DNA from: Candidatus Wolfebacteria bacterium GWA1_42_9
GTDB taxonomy: Bacteria; Patescibacteriota; Minisyncoccia; UBA6257; JAGOQP01
NCBI GenBank assembly: GCA_001793775.1
Contig: MGIN01000017.1
Span: forward strand, 9,899-23,639
DNA length: 13,741 nucleotides
Direction of reading: 5' to 3'
A program made the position numbers and the translations under genes. Below are positions 1-5,901 of this stretch, in pieces. Within the stretch, counting starts at the first letter, position 1; each line of letters starts with the position of its first letter. The notes below the pieces were generated by a model, which saw nothing but the letters and a program-made list of their open reading frames with translations, made no database searches and had not been told where the DNA came from.

Positions 1-65
1 AGAAAATTCAGCAGAAATTGGGGGTATCGTTATAATAGTAGTTGGTATCTAGTGATATCTAAGAT

Positions 66-97
66 AAAAAGGCTGATGGGCCTTTTTGTTGTTTTTG
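66..97 (+). terminator. Intrinsic terminator upstream of tRNA-Leu
   Basis: A perfect 8-bp stem (AAAAAGGC at 66-73 against GCCTTTTT at 80-87, six-base loop) is followed by a T-rich tail reaching about position 97. It would end transcription entering from a gene left of the window and so insulate the tRNA gene. Because the stem begins with A and ends with T runs, it could work in both directions. Confidence 0.7.
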
Positions 98-117
98 AAG
101 TTTTTTGATGATATATT
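89..117 (+). promoter_or_regulatory. Promoter of tRNA-Leu, probably also serving the PheRS gene
   Basis: TTGTTT (89-94) is separated by 17 bases from TATATT (112-117). TGA directly before the hexamer makes an extended -10. The predicted first transcribed base is about 124, eight bases before the mature tRNA 5' end at 132. No other convincing promoter lies between the tRNA and the synthetase, so the two may share a transcript. The -35 overlaps the tail of the preceding terminator. Confidence 0.5.
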
Positions 118-131
118 CTGTAAGAAAGTAA

Positions 132-216
132 GCACAGGTGGAGGAACTGGTAGACTCGCACCTTTGAGGGGGGTGTGCCGCAAGGCGTGGGGGTTCAAAT
201 CCCCCCCTGTGCACCA
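132..216 (+). tRNA. tRNA-Leu (anticodon GAG)
   Basis: An 85-base class II tRNA with a complete cloverleaf. The acceptor stem is GCACAGG with CCTGTGC, the D arm carries the GGTAGAC-type sequence usual for tRNA-Leu, and the anticodon stem CACCT/GGGTG has one T-G pair. The loop TTGAGGG puts GAG at 166-168, which reads CUC and CUU leucine codons. A variable arm (GCC, GCAA loop, GGC) and a T arm GGGGG-TTCAAAT-CCCCC follow. Discriminator A and the CCA end are encoded in the DNA. The long variable arm together with the GAG anticodon supports leucine. The PheRS gene begins 28 bases downstream. Confidence 0.95.
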
Positions 217-244
217 GGAGTTCATTTTTAAAATAAAATTTTTT

Positions 245-1429
245 ATGGATAAAAGGGATTACATCGTAGCCAAGGACCCTGTCAGCGAGAAATTGCTTGA
301 GGGATTGAAAGAGAGACAAGACGTAAATGCAACCAGAATAAGGAAATTACTTGATCTCCCTGATTTGTCCCGAAGAGAAAATTCTCCGATAAAGTTTATC
401 GTGGAGAAAATTCTAGGAATGGAATCCTTTAAGGATTTTGATGTTATCGAAATCCCTGAAATTGTCAGCGTCCGAGACAATTTCGATTTGTTAAACGCCT
501 CTGCCGACCATCCTAGTCGGAAGGAAACCGATACTTACTACATCAGCAAGGACTATATTTTGAGGACCCAGACCACGGTTATGTGGCCCTTTTACCTTCA
601 AAAAGAAAACGTTCTCAAAAAACTTAACGGAGAAGGCGAAATAGGGCTTTTAAGCTACGGCAAGGTTTTTCGAAAGGATGAAATAGATAGAAATCACTTT
701 CCCGTTTTTCACCAAATAGACGGATTATATATTTGCCGAAAGGAAAAAAAGATAATCGGAATTCCTGAACTGCGGGAAGTGCTGGCGTCAATCACCAAGG
801 CCATTTACGGCGACAAGGTGAAATTTCGTTTTCTGGAAGATACCTTCCCTTTTACGGACCCGAGCACTCAAATAGAAATAAAAGTGAGTGGAAAGGATAA
901 AGTAGAAAGTATGAAGGAAGAAGAAAAATGGTTAGAAATTGTAGGAGCAGGAGTGGTTCATACCCAAGTTCTTTCCAATCTCAACATAGATCCGTCTGTT
1001 TACAATGGCTGGGCCTTCGGTTTTGGTTTGGAAAGAATTGCCATGGTCAAAATGAATATTCCCGACATCAGAATTTTCTGGTCGGACGATCCAAGGATTA
1101 CTTCCCAATTTAAAAATATTGACAGCCAATATAAGGAAGTCAGCAAGTTTCCCATGACTTATCGGGATATTTCTTTTGTGGTGCCGAAAAGTATGAGCTT
1201 GAACAACTATTATGAAATTGTCAGGGACTATGCCGGCAATCTGGTGGAAGAGGTGAAACTGACTGATAAATACGAGGACGATGAAAAATTCGGTAATGAC
1301 AAATTAAGCTATACCTTCAGAATCATTTATCGTTCACCGGAAAGAACACTCACCAACGAAGAAGTTAATCAAATTCAGGAGAAAATTATAGAGAAAACAA
1401 AAGAGGAATTAGGAGCAACCATAAGATAG
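245..1429 (+). CDS. Phenylalanyl-tRNA synthetase, single-chain (mitochondrial-type) architecture
   Basis: Charges tRNA-Phe with phenylalanine in the cytoplasm. From the ATG at 245 the protein has 394 residues. The class II core shows motif 2 around 141-157 (FRKDEIDRNHFPVFHQ), the WLEIVGAGVV strand near 229-238 and motif 3 GFGLERIAM at 259-267. A C-terminal FDX-ACB anticodon-binding domain (about 299-394) has the KFPMTYRDISF start and YRSPERTL near 362-369. Usual bacterial PheS is about 340 residues, lacks FDX-ACB and pairs with a large PheT. Here both parts are in one chain, and the ADHPSRK and ERTL blocks resemble human FARS2 as I recall it. There is no PheT gene next door and no editing domain. 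The frame stays open upstream through the tRNA, so I start after it at the first ATG. There is no usable Shine-Dalgarno; TAAAAT at 234-239 could be a weak -10. Confidence 0.9.
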   Translation: MDKRDYIVAKDPVSEKLLEGLKERQDVNATRIRKLLDLPDLSRRENSPIKFIVEKILGMESFKDFDVIEIPEIVSVRDNFDLLNASADHPSRKETDTYYISKDYILRTQTTVMWPFYLQKENVLKKLNGEGEIGLLSYGKVFRKDEIDRNHFPVFHQIDGLYICRKEKKIIGIPELREVLASITKAIYGDKVKFRFLEDTFPFTDPSTQIEIKVSGKDKVESMKEEEKWLEIVGAGVVHTQVLSNLNIDPSVYNGWAFGFGLERIAMVKMNIPDIRIFWSDDPRITSQFKNIDSQYKEVSKFPMTYRDISFVVPKSMSLNNYYEIVRDYAGNLVEEVKLTDKYEDDEKFGNDKLSYTFRIIYRSPERTLTNEEVNQIQEKIIEKTKEELGATIR

Positions 1430-1454
1430 CAGCTGGTATCTAGTAACTTGTATT

Positions 1455-1469
1455 TGGTATAATAATAAA
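1455..1469 (+). promoter_or_regulatory. Extended -10 promoter of gap, predicted leaderless
   Basis: TGG-TATAAT ends at 1463 and six bases (AATAAA) separate it from the ATG at 1470. With the usual -12 to -7 placement of the hexamer, transcription would start on the A of ATG. There is no clear -35, as is common for extended -10 promoters. Confidence 0.6.
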
Positions 1470-2492
1470 ATGAAGATAGCTATAAATGGATTTGGTAGAA
1501 TCGGTCGCTTATTTTTTAGGCAGGCTCTTGAAGAAAGGGGCGTTAATGTTGTCGCTATCAACGATTTGGGGAGTTTAGAGAACCTAGCCTATCTTTTGAA
1601 GTATGATACCGTTTATCGGACTTGGAACAAAGAAATTGAGATAGATTCGGCAAAAAATATTCTCTCGGTTGACGGCAAAAAAATTCATTTTCTTCAGGAA
1701 AAAGATCCCACTAAACTTCCCTGGGGAGCCTTGGATATTGATATAGTGATTGAATCGACGGGAGCTTTCGAGTCGTATGAGAGAGCTAAAACTCATCTGG
1801 AGTCCGGAGCTAAAAGAGTTTTATTAACCGCTCCTGCTAAAGACCAGGATGGGGAAATTGGAAAGACGATTTTAATCGGTCTTAATGAAGACAAACTTTC
1901 TTCCTGTAAAATTTCATCCAACGCTTCCTGCACCACCAATGCCGCCTCTCCGGTAATGGCGGTTCTTTCTAAAGAACCGGGAATTAAAAAAGCCGTTTTA
2001 AATACCGTTCATGCCTATACTGCTACCCAGAACATTGTTGACGGACCGGTAAGGGGAGAAGATTATCGCCGCGGACGGGCCGCCGCCCAAAATATTTCTC
2101 CTTCAACCACTGGAGCGGCCACTGCCGTGGCTCGTGCCCTGCCTGAGTTGGAAGGAAAATTCGACGGTATTGCTCTGCGGGTTCCGGTGATCTGCGGTTC
2201 TGTGGCTGATATTACTTTTGTGGCCAAAAGAGTGACATCGGTTGAAGAAATTAACGAGATTTTAACTAAAGCTGCCCAGTCGTCCGAATGGCAGGGAGTT
2301 TTGAAAGTTACCAAAGACCCGATTGTTTCATCAGATATTATCGGCGAGTCCTACGGAGCGATTGTTGACTTGAAATTCACCAAAGTGATTGACGGAGATT
2401 TGGTGAAAGTTTTGTCGTGGTACGATAACGAGTGGGGATACGCCAGTACATTAGTGAAACATCTGCTTAAAATAAAGGATGTACTTCACTAA
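1470..2492 (+). CDS. gap: Glyceraldehyde-3-phosphate dehydrogenase, type I
   Basis: Cytoplasmic glycolytic enzyme that oxidises glyceraldehyde-3-phosphate to 1,3-bisphosphoglycerate with NAD+. The 340 residues match the family length. The NAD-binding N-terminus NGFGRIGR (6-13) and Asp32 after the second strand are present. The catalytic motif SNASCTTNA places the nucleophile at Cys154, with the activating His at 181 (HAYTATQ). Also visible are the RGRAAAQN-ISPSTTGAA phosphate-site region and WYDNEWGYA near the C-terminus. All key residues are intact. It is flanked by its own promoter and terminator, so it is probably a single-gene transcript. With fba and the transketolase block in the same window it links pentose-phosphate carbon to lower glycolysis. 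Confidence 0.97.
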   Translation: MKIAINGFGRIGRLFFRQALEERGVNVVAINDLGSLENLAYLLKYDTVYRTWNKEIEIDSAKNILSVDGKKIHFLQEKDPTKLPWGALDIDIVIESTGAFESYERAKTHLESGAKRVLLTAPAKDQDGEIGKTILIGLNEDKLSSCKISSNASCTTNAASPVMAVLSKEPGIKKAVLNTVHAYTATQNIVDGPVRGEDYRRGRAAAQNISPSTTGAATAVARALPELEGKFDGIALRVPVICGSVADITFVAKRVTSVEEINEILTKAAQSSEWQGVLKVTKDPIVSSDIIGESYGAIVDLKFTKVIDGDLVKVLSWYDNEWGYASTLVKHLLKIKDVLH

Positions 2493-2495
2493 TGT

Positions 2496-2528
2496 AAATT
2501 TCTAATTAACAATTTCTAATTTCTAAAT
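2496..2528 (+). repeat. Degenerate intergenic repeat (AATTTCTAA words)
   Basis: The word AATTTCTAATT recurs with slippage between the gap stop codon and the terminator stem. It is one of several low-complexity spacer repeats in this window, each gap using its own word. Confidence 0.5.
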
Positions 2529-2558
2529 AAAACCTTGTAAAAGAGGTTTTTATTTTTT
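2529..2558 (+). terminator. Intrinsic terminator of gap
   Basis: Stem AAAACCT (2529-2535) with AGGTTTT (2544-2550), extended by a T-G pair, has a short loop and is followed by TATTTTTT. It lies 36 bases after the gap stop codon. Confidence 0.75.
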
Positions 2559-2567
2559 CATGAAGAA

Positions 2568-2582
2568 TGATACGATTTTTAC
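2568..2582 (+). promoter_or_regulatory. Extended -10 promoter of the CapA-like gene, predicted leaderless
   Basis: TGA-TACGAT ends at 2576, followed by six bases (TTTTAC) and the ATG at 2583. This is the same spacing as at gap and fba. The hexamer is a weaker match to consensus than theirs. Confidence 0.45.
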
Positions 2583-3749
2583 ATGAAATATTGGGTGATT
2601 TTTATTGCTGCTTCTTTCGTCGCTTTTGGGAGTTTTGCTTACGTCGGCGGTCAAATTTTTTCTGTCCGGGAACTGTCTCTGGAGTCTCAACTTCAAGCTT
2701 CTCTGGTGAAAAATCTTTTAGTCTCATCAGTTTGTCAAGTATCTCACGATCGTGAAATACTTGACAGAAATGATTGTGGAGGAGCAGGTAATAAAAACAT
2801 CTCTCTTGTTTTTGTTGGCGACATTATGCTTTCTCGCGCCGTGGGCAGACAAATGGAGAAGAGATGTAAAGATAGTAGTTTGTATGTGGTAGATGGTCTA
2901 TCGGGTGGAAAAAGTCCAAATGATTGTGTCAAAGGAGATTACGAATTTCCTTTTAGATTGTCCGCTGATTTTCTAAAAAAAGCCGATATCACATTCGGCA
3001 ATTTAGAAGGACCAATTTCTGATAGGGGAAAAAATCAGGGGAGCGAATATTCTTTTCGAGCTGATTCGAGAGTAGTAGAAGGATTAGCTTATGCCGGGTT
3101 TGATGTGTTGTCAGTTGCCAACAATCACATTTGGGACTACGGGGCAGTTGCTCTTTTAGACACGGTTTCAATATTGAAACCGAATGAAATCTATCCGGTA
3201 GGAGCGGGAGAAAATTTTGAAGAAGCCAACTCCGTAAAAATAATCGACAGTCAGGGATTAAGAATCGGCTTTCTAGCCTTTACCAATCTCTATCCGAAAA
3301 GTTTGGAAGCCGATGCCGATTCTGCCGGTATAAGCCAGTGGGATGTTGAGGATATAAAGTTAAAAGTAGAAAGTATAAAGAAAGATAATTTAATTGATTT
3401 TATCGTAGTCTCACTCCACTGGGGGAATGAGTATGAAACAAGTGCTGGTCAGTGGCAAAAAAATATTGCTCACGGCTTAATTGACGCCGGGGCTGATATT
3501 ATTGTTGGTCACCATCCTCACGTAGTGCAGGAAGTGGAAAAATACCCTTCGACAAGCTCAGGGCGAGTAGGAATTATATTTTACAGCTTGGGAAATTTTG
3601 TCTTTGACCAAATTTTTTCCAAAAAAACAATGGAAGGACTGGCCGGAGAAATTATCTTGGAGGGAAATAAAATAAAAGACGTAAAAACTTATAGGGTGCC
3701 AATCAATCAATATTTCCAACCGGAGATAAAGAATGGTGTTTCACTTTAA
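2583..3749 (+). CDS. CapA-family metallophosphatase-like protein, membrane-anchored
   Basis: 388 residues. An N-terminal hydrophobic segment (about 4-22) looks like a signal anchor, so the rest probably faces outside. The CapA/PgsA-type metallophosphoesterase-like domain spans about 73-375. It has VGDIMLSRAVG with Asp80, GNLEGPISDRG (139-149), VANNHIWDYG (178-187), SLHWGNEY (277-284), VGHHPHVVQ (308-316) and IFYSLGNFVFD (332-342). In characterised systems this family takes part in poly-gamma-glutamate capsule export; many members have unknown substrates, and no capB or capC lies nearby. Three short extra segments coincide with repeat-like DNA: residues 51-62, about 96-108, and about 321-328. 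The reading frame stays open through all three. It sits alone between two terminators. The family call is firm; the biological role is unknown. Confidence 0.88.
   Translation: MKYWVIFIAASFVAFGSFAYVGGQIFSVRELSLESQLQASLVKNLLVSSVCQVSHDREILDRNDCGGAGNKNISLVFVGDIMLSRAVGRQMEKRCKDSSLYVVDGLSGGKSPNDCVKGDYEFPFRLSADFLKKADITFGNLEGPISDRGKNQGSEYSFRADSRVVEGLAYAGFDVLSVANNHIWDYGAVALLDTVSILKPNEIYPVGAGENFEEANSVKIIDSQGLRIGFLAFTNLYPKSLEADADSAGISQWDVEDIKLKVESIKKDNLIDFIVVSLHWGNEYETSAGQWQKNIAHGLIDAGADIIVGHHPHVVQEVEKYPSTSSGRVGIIFYSLGNFVFDQIFSKKTMEGLAGEIILEGNKIKDVKTYRVPINQYFQPEIKNGVSL
2733..2766. repeat. 34-bp palindrome inside the CapA-like gene
   Basis: The 17-base left half, from T2733 to A2749, is complementary to 2750-2766 with a single mismatch (C2743 opposite A2756) and no loop; the centre is CACGA/TCGTG. 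It encodes residues 51-62, between the membrane anchor and the enzyme domain, and keeps the frame. Confidence 0.75.
2871..2902. repeat. Spacer-like repeat in frame inside the CapA-like gene
   Basis: A TAGTAG/GTATGTGGTAGATGG-type low-complexity stretch bounded by GATAG and CTATC, which are complementary ends. Its words resemble the window's intergenic repeats (TAGTTGGTATCTAG at about 40-53). It encodes the extra loop around residues 97-107, between the GDIML motif and the GDYEFPF segment. Confidence 0.4.
3545..3563. repeat. Short hairpin repeat, copy 1 (in frame in the CapA-like gene)
   Basis: CCCTTCGACAAGCTCAGGG. On the opposite strand the ends pair as CCCT/AGGG, followed by tandem G-A mismatches and a G-C pair. 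It encodes the extra PSTSSGR loop (residues 322-328) just before IIFYSLGN, where relatives are usually shorter. Copy 2 is at 7813-7830. Confidence 0.75.
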
Positions 3750-3769
3750 ACTTTATACTTCCTACTTTA
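3750..3769. repeat. Heptamer repeat (ACTTTAT type)
   Basis: Three consecutive 7-base units, ACTTTAT, ACTTCCT and ACTTTAC, start directly after the CapA-like stop codon. The same heptamer family recurs at 5014-5048 before the transketolase gene. Confidence 0.6.
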
Positions 3770-3811
3770 CCCCCACACTAATTAAAATACTTCACTTAAT
3801 TGGTGTGGGGG
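3770..3811 (+). terminator. Terminator-like 14-bp hairpin after the CapA-like gene
   Basis: Left arm 3770-3783 (CCCCCACACTAATT) pairs with 3798-3811 over 14 positions with a single T-G wobble. The loop has 14 bases. Only a short, interrupted T tract (TTTAT) follows, so termination may be partial. The hairpin overlaps the rpiB promoter: the -35-like TTCACT lies in the loop. Confidence 0.6.
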
Positions 3812-3819
3812 TTTATACT
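3791..3819 (+). promoter_or_regulatory. Promoter of rpiB and the downstream block
   Basis: TTCACT (3791-3796), a 17-base spacer and TATACT (3814-3819). Predicted transcription start is about 3826, giving a leader of only about two bases before the ATG at 3828. The spacer consists of the right arm of the terminator-like hairpin, so ending one transcript and starting the next share the same DNA. Confidence 0.5.
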
Positions 3820-3827
3820 TATCTTAT

Positions 3828-4295
3828 ATGCTTATCTATATCGCTGCTGATCATCGCGGATATAACTTAAAAGAGATTCTCAAAAAACATCTTCAAAATT
3901 CCGGATACGAAGCGGTGGATTTTGGCAACGATAAGTTAGATGAAAATGATGACTACGTTGATTTTGCCGCGGCGGTTGCCAAAGAAGTAAGCAGAGACAT
4001 TTCTCTGGGAAGGGGAATTTTAATCTGCGGTTCGGGGGTGGGGATGGATGTTGTTGCTAACAAGTTCAGAAATGTTAGGGCGTCTTTGTGTTTTTCTACT
4101 GATCATGCCCAAACAGCGCGCGCTCACGACAATTCCAACATTTTGGTTTTGCCGGCGGATTTTGTGGATGAAGAAACAGCCAAGAAAATTGTCTCGATTT
4201 GGTTGCAGACTCAATTTGATAATGATCCCGACCACAGCCGCCGCCTCCAAAAAATATCTGAATTGGAAACCAAAACCACGAACTATTTTGAGTAA
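3828..4295 (+). CDS. rpiB: Ribose-5-phosphate isomerase B
   Basis: Interconverts ribose-5-phosphate and ribulose-5-phosphate in the non-oxidative pentose phosphate pathway. The 155 residues fit the RpiB/LacAB family. It starts with the typical IAADHRGYNLK (5-15), then has DFG (31-33), LICGSGVGMDVVANK (65-79) carrying Cys67, which corresponds to the catalytic cysteine of E. coli RpiB, and ARAHDNSN (97-104) with His100. It is the first gene of a seven-gene same-strand run that also encodes an epimerase-like protein and both transketolase halves, which supports the pentose-phosphate role over a LacA/LacB role. There is no Shine-Dalgarno. Confidence 0.93.
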   Translation: MLIYIAADHRGYNLKEILKKHLQNSGYEAVDFGNDKLDENDDYVDFAAAVAKEVSRDISLGRGILICGSGVGMDVVANKFRNVRASLCFSTDHAQTARAHDNSNILVLPADFVDEETAKKIVSIWLQTQFDNDPDHSRRLQKISELETKTTNYFE

Positions 4296-4297
4296 CT

Positions 4298-4365
4298 CTC
4301 TACTAATTACTAATCTGTACCAATATACGGATAAGATATCCATAACAGAGTTGTAGTCAGTAGAG
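4298..4365. repeat. 68-base imperfect inverted repeat filling the rpiB/epimerase gap
   Basis: Arms 4298-4318 and 4345-4365 are complementary at 17 of 21 positions plus one T-G wobble, with CTCTACT/AGTAGAG at the base. A small hairpin GGATA-AGA-TATCC (4329-4341) sits in the middle. No T run follows, so it is more likely an RNA processing or stability element, or simply a repeat, than a terminator. Confidence 0.6.
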
Positions 4366-4371
4366 CATGCC

Positions 4372-5004
4372 ATGCGAACAATTGTCATTATCAACTGCCC
4401 CAACAAAACTTGTTTTCAAAACCGCTTAAAAGCGGCCAAATCTTTTTTACCTAAAAGTTCCTGGGTGAGCATTGATGTCTCGGAAAAATCTTTCGCCTCC
4501 ACCCGTTCTTTTGTTGATTTTGCTCTGCTTAAAAAATATTCTTCTTATTTTAAATTTGAGGCGGACTTGATGGTCGGAAAGAATAAAATTTATCGAAATC
4601 GCTGGTTCAATTCTCCATTCAGAAGACTTCTTTTTTATCAAAGAACAGTTACTGACTGGAAACGGTTGCTGAATATGACGCGCAGGAACAGGAAGGTTTT
4701 GGGAATTGCTTTAGAAGCTGCCGGATCTCCTCAAAAACCAGCCGTTCCTGCCGGCGTTAAATTTGTCCAGATCCTGGCTGTCTCTCCGGGGCCGTCGGGG
4801 CAGAAATTTGACAAAAAAACACTTTCTCTTATCAGGTTTTTGAGAAAAAATCATCCGCGTGTTAAAATATCGGTTGACGGCGGGATTAATCTTCAGACTG
4901 CCCGTCTTTGCAAAAAAGCCGGAGCAAACATTGTTTCCTCATCGTCATATATTTGGGACAGCCAAAATCCAAAAGAAGCTTATAAAAAACTTTCCAGGAT
5001 TTGA
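4372..5004 (+). CDS. Diverged ribulose-phosphate 3-epimerase-like protein
   Basis: 210 residues, close to the Rpe family length. The C-terminal half is recognisable: VSPGPSGQKF (138-146; family usually VNPGFGGQ), then ISVDGGINLQTARLCKKAGA (166-185). The N-terminal half is eroded: the usual H-x-D-x-M-D metal segment reads SIDVSE (33-38), and the D-x-H-L-M segment reads EADLMV (63-68). So both catalytic aspartates seem kept (Asp35 and Asp169), while two metal-binding histidines are Ser33 and Asp65. Position in the rpiB-transketolase block argues for ribulose-5-phosphate/xylulose-5-phosphate epimerisation, possibly with different metal handling; a non-enzymatic or altered role is possible. Residue pairings were made by eye against E. 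coli Rpe from memory. Confidence 0.7.
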   Translation: MRTIVIINCPNKTCFQNRLKAAKSFLPKSSWVSIDVSEKSFASTRSFVDFALLKKYSSYFKFEADLMVGKNKIYRNRWFNSPFRRLLFYQRTVTDWKRLLNMTRRNRKVLGIALEAAGSPQKPAVPAGVKFVQILAVSPGPSGQKFDKKTLSLIRFLRKNHPRVKISVDGGINLQTARLCKKAGANIVSSSSYIWDSQNPKEAYKKLSRI

Positions 5005-5013
5005 TCTTCTCTC

Positions 5014-5048
5014 ACTTTCTACTTTCAACTTTATACTTTCTACTGATT
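5014..5048. repeat. Heptamer tandem repeat (ACTTTCT type), five units
   Basis: Five 7-base units starting at 5014, 5021, 5028, 5035 and 5042, with consensus ACTTTCT and one to three changes in later units. It fills the gap before the transketolase start. Drift in units 3 and 4 creates TATACT (5032-5037), a possible -10 that would give a six-base leader for the gene at 5050. Confidence 0.7.
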
Positions 5049-5049
5049 T

Positions 5050-5901
5050 ATGTTTCTATCCCACCATCGCATCAAAGATTTATACGATGTAGCCAATCAT
5101 TTGCGCCAAGATGTGATTGAAATGTTGGTGGCAGCCGGCTCGGGACATAGCGCCGGACCTTTGGGAATGGCCGAAGTTTTTGCGGCGATGTATTTTTATG
5201 TTTTGAACCATAGACCCAAACAACCTCTCTGGGAACAGAGAGACAGATTGATTGTTTCCAACGGCCACATTTGTCCTATTCAATATGCGGCTTTGGCCCG
5301 AGCGGGATATTTTCCGATGAATGAGTTGAAAACTTTGAGAAAGCTCAATACCCGGCTTCAGGGACATCCTCATCGTAAGAGTTTACCGGGAATAGAAACC
5401 ACCTCCGGACCTCTGGGGAGCGGACTTTCTCAAGCTATTGGTATGGCTTTGGCTGCCGAACTTAACGGGGAACGCCACCGCGTTTACGTGGTCATGTCCG
5501 ATGCCGAACATCAGGAAGGAAATCTTTGGGAAGCGGCAATGTTTGCCGGAAAAAATCGTCTGAGCAACCTGACCGCCATAGCTGACAGGAATAACATCCA
5601 AATAGACGGCTATACCGAAGAGGTAATGCCTTTGGAACCTCTGCGCGATAAATATCAGGCCTTTGGCTGGAATGTGATTGACGTTAACGGACATGATATT
5701 GAGGAATTCGTGGCGGCAGTCCTAGAAGCCAAAGTGGTTTATGAAAAGCCGACGGTAATTATCGCTCACACCATTCCCGGTAAAGGAGTGAGTTTTATGG
5801 AAAGAGATTTTAGGTGGCATGGAGTTCCGCCGAATAAAGAACAAGCTAAAGAAGCATTGAAGCAATTAAGAACACTAGGTGGGAAAATAAAACATGAATA
5901 G
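5050..5901 (+). CDS. Transketolase, N-terminal (thiamine diphosphate-binding) subunit
   Basis: Moves two-carbon ketol units between sugar phosphates; it needs the C-terminal subunit encoded at 6358. 283 residues, matching split transketolases. Motifs: AAGSGHSAGPLGMAE (28-42), VSNGHICP (69-76), LQGHPHR (103-109), TTSGPLGSGLSQAIGMALA (117-135). The thiamine diphosphate motif SDAEHQEGNLWEA (150-162) ends about 20 residues later in ADRNNIQIDG (178-187). The family's GDGE reads SDAE, but Asp151 and Asn181-Asn182 remain. His240 (AHTIPGKG) is also kept. Start: ATG 5050, with no Shine-Dalgarno. The partner gene is not adjacent: a small membrane protein gene lies between the halves. Confidence 0.93.
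   Translation: MFLSHHRIKDLYDVANHLRQDVIEMLVAAGSGHSAGPLGMAEVFAAMYFYVLNHRPKQPLWEQRDRLIVSNGHICPIQYAALARAGYFPMNELKTLRKLNTRLQGHPHRKSLPGIETTSGPLGSGLSQAIGMALAAELNGERHRVYVVMSDAEHQEGNLWEAAMFAGKNRLSNLTAIADRNNIQIDGYTEEVMPLEPLRDKYQAFGWNVIDVNGHDIEEFVAAVLEAKVVYEKPTVIIAHTIPGKGVSFMERDFRWHGVPPNKEQAKEALKQLRTLGGKIKHE

Noticed and set aside
1..52. Possible C-terminal end of a gene entering from the left (frames ending at 35 or 52)
   Set aside because: Two competing frames give short plausible tails, and neither can be tied to a protein family from so few codons.
216..220. AGGAG as Shine-Dalgarno for the PheRS gene
   Set aside because: It overlaps the tRNA 3' end and is 24 bases from the ATG, too far to act.
86..244. 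In-frame extension of the PheRS reading frame upstream of 245
   Set aside because: It runs straight through the tRNA-Leu gene and encodes no family sequence; the PheRS N-terminus fits the ATG at 245.
3828..4295. Galactose-6-phosphate isomerase subunit (LacA/LacB) as the identity of rpiB
   Set aside because: LacA and LacB work as a pair and no second subunit or tagatose pathway gene is present; neighbours are pentose-phosphate enzymes.
4020..4406. 128-codon minus-strand open frame across the end of rpiB
   Set aside because: It overlaps conserved rpiB and a hairpin gap, and has no motif or promoter of its own.
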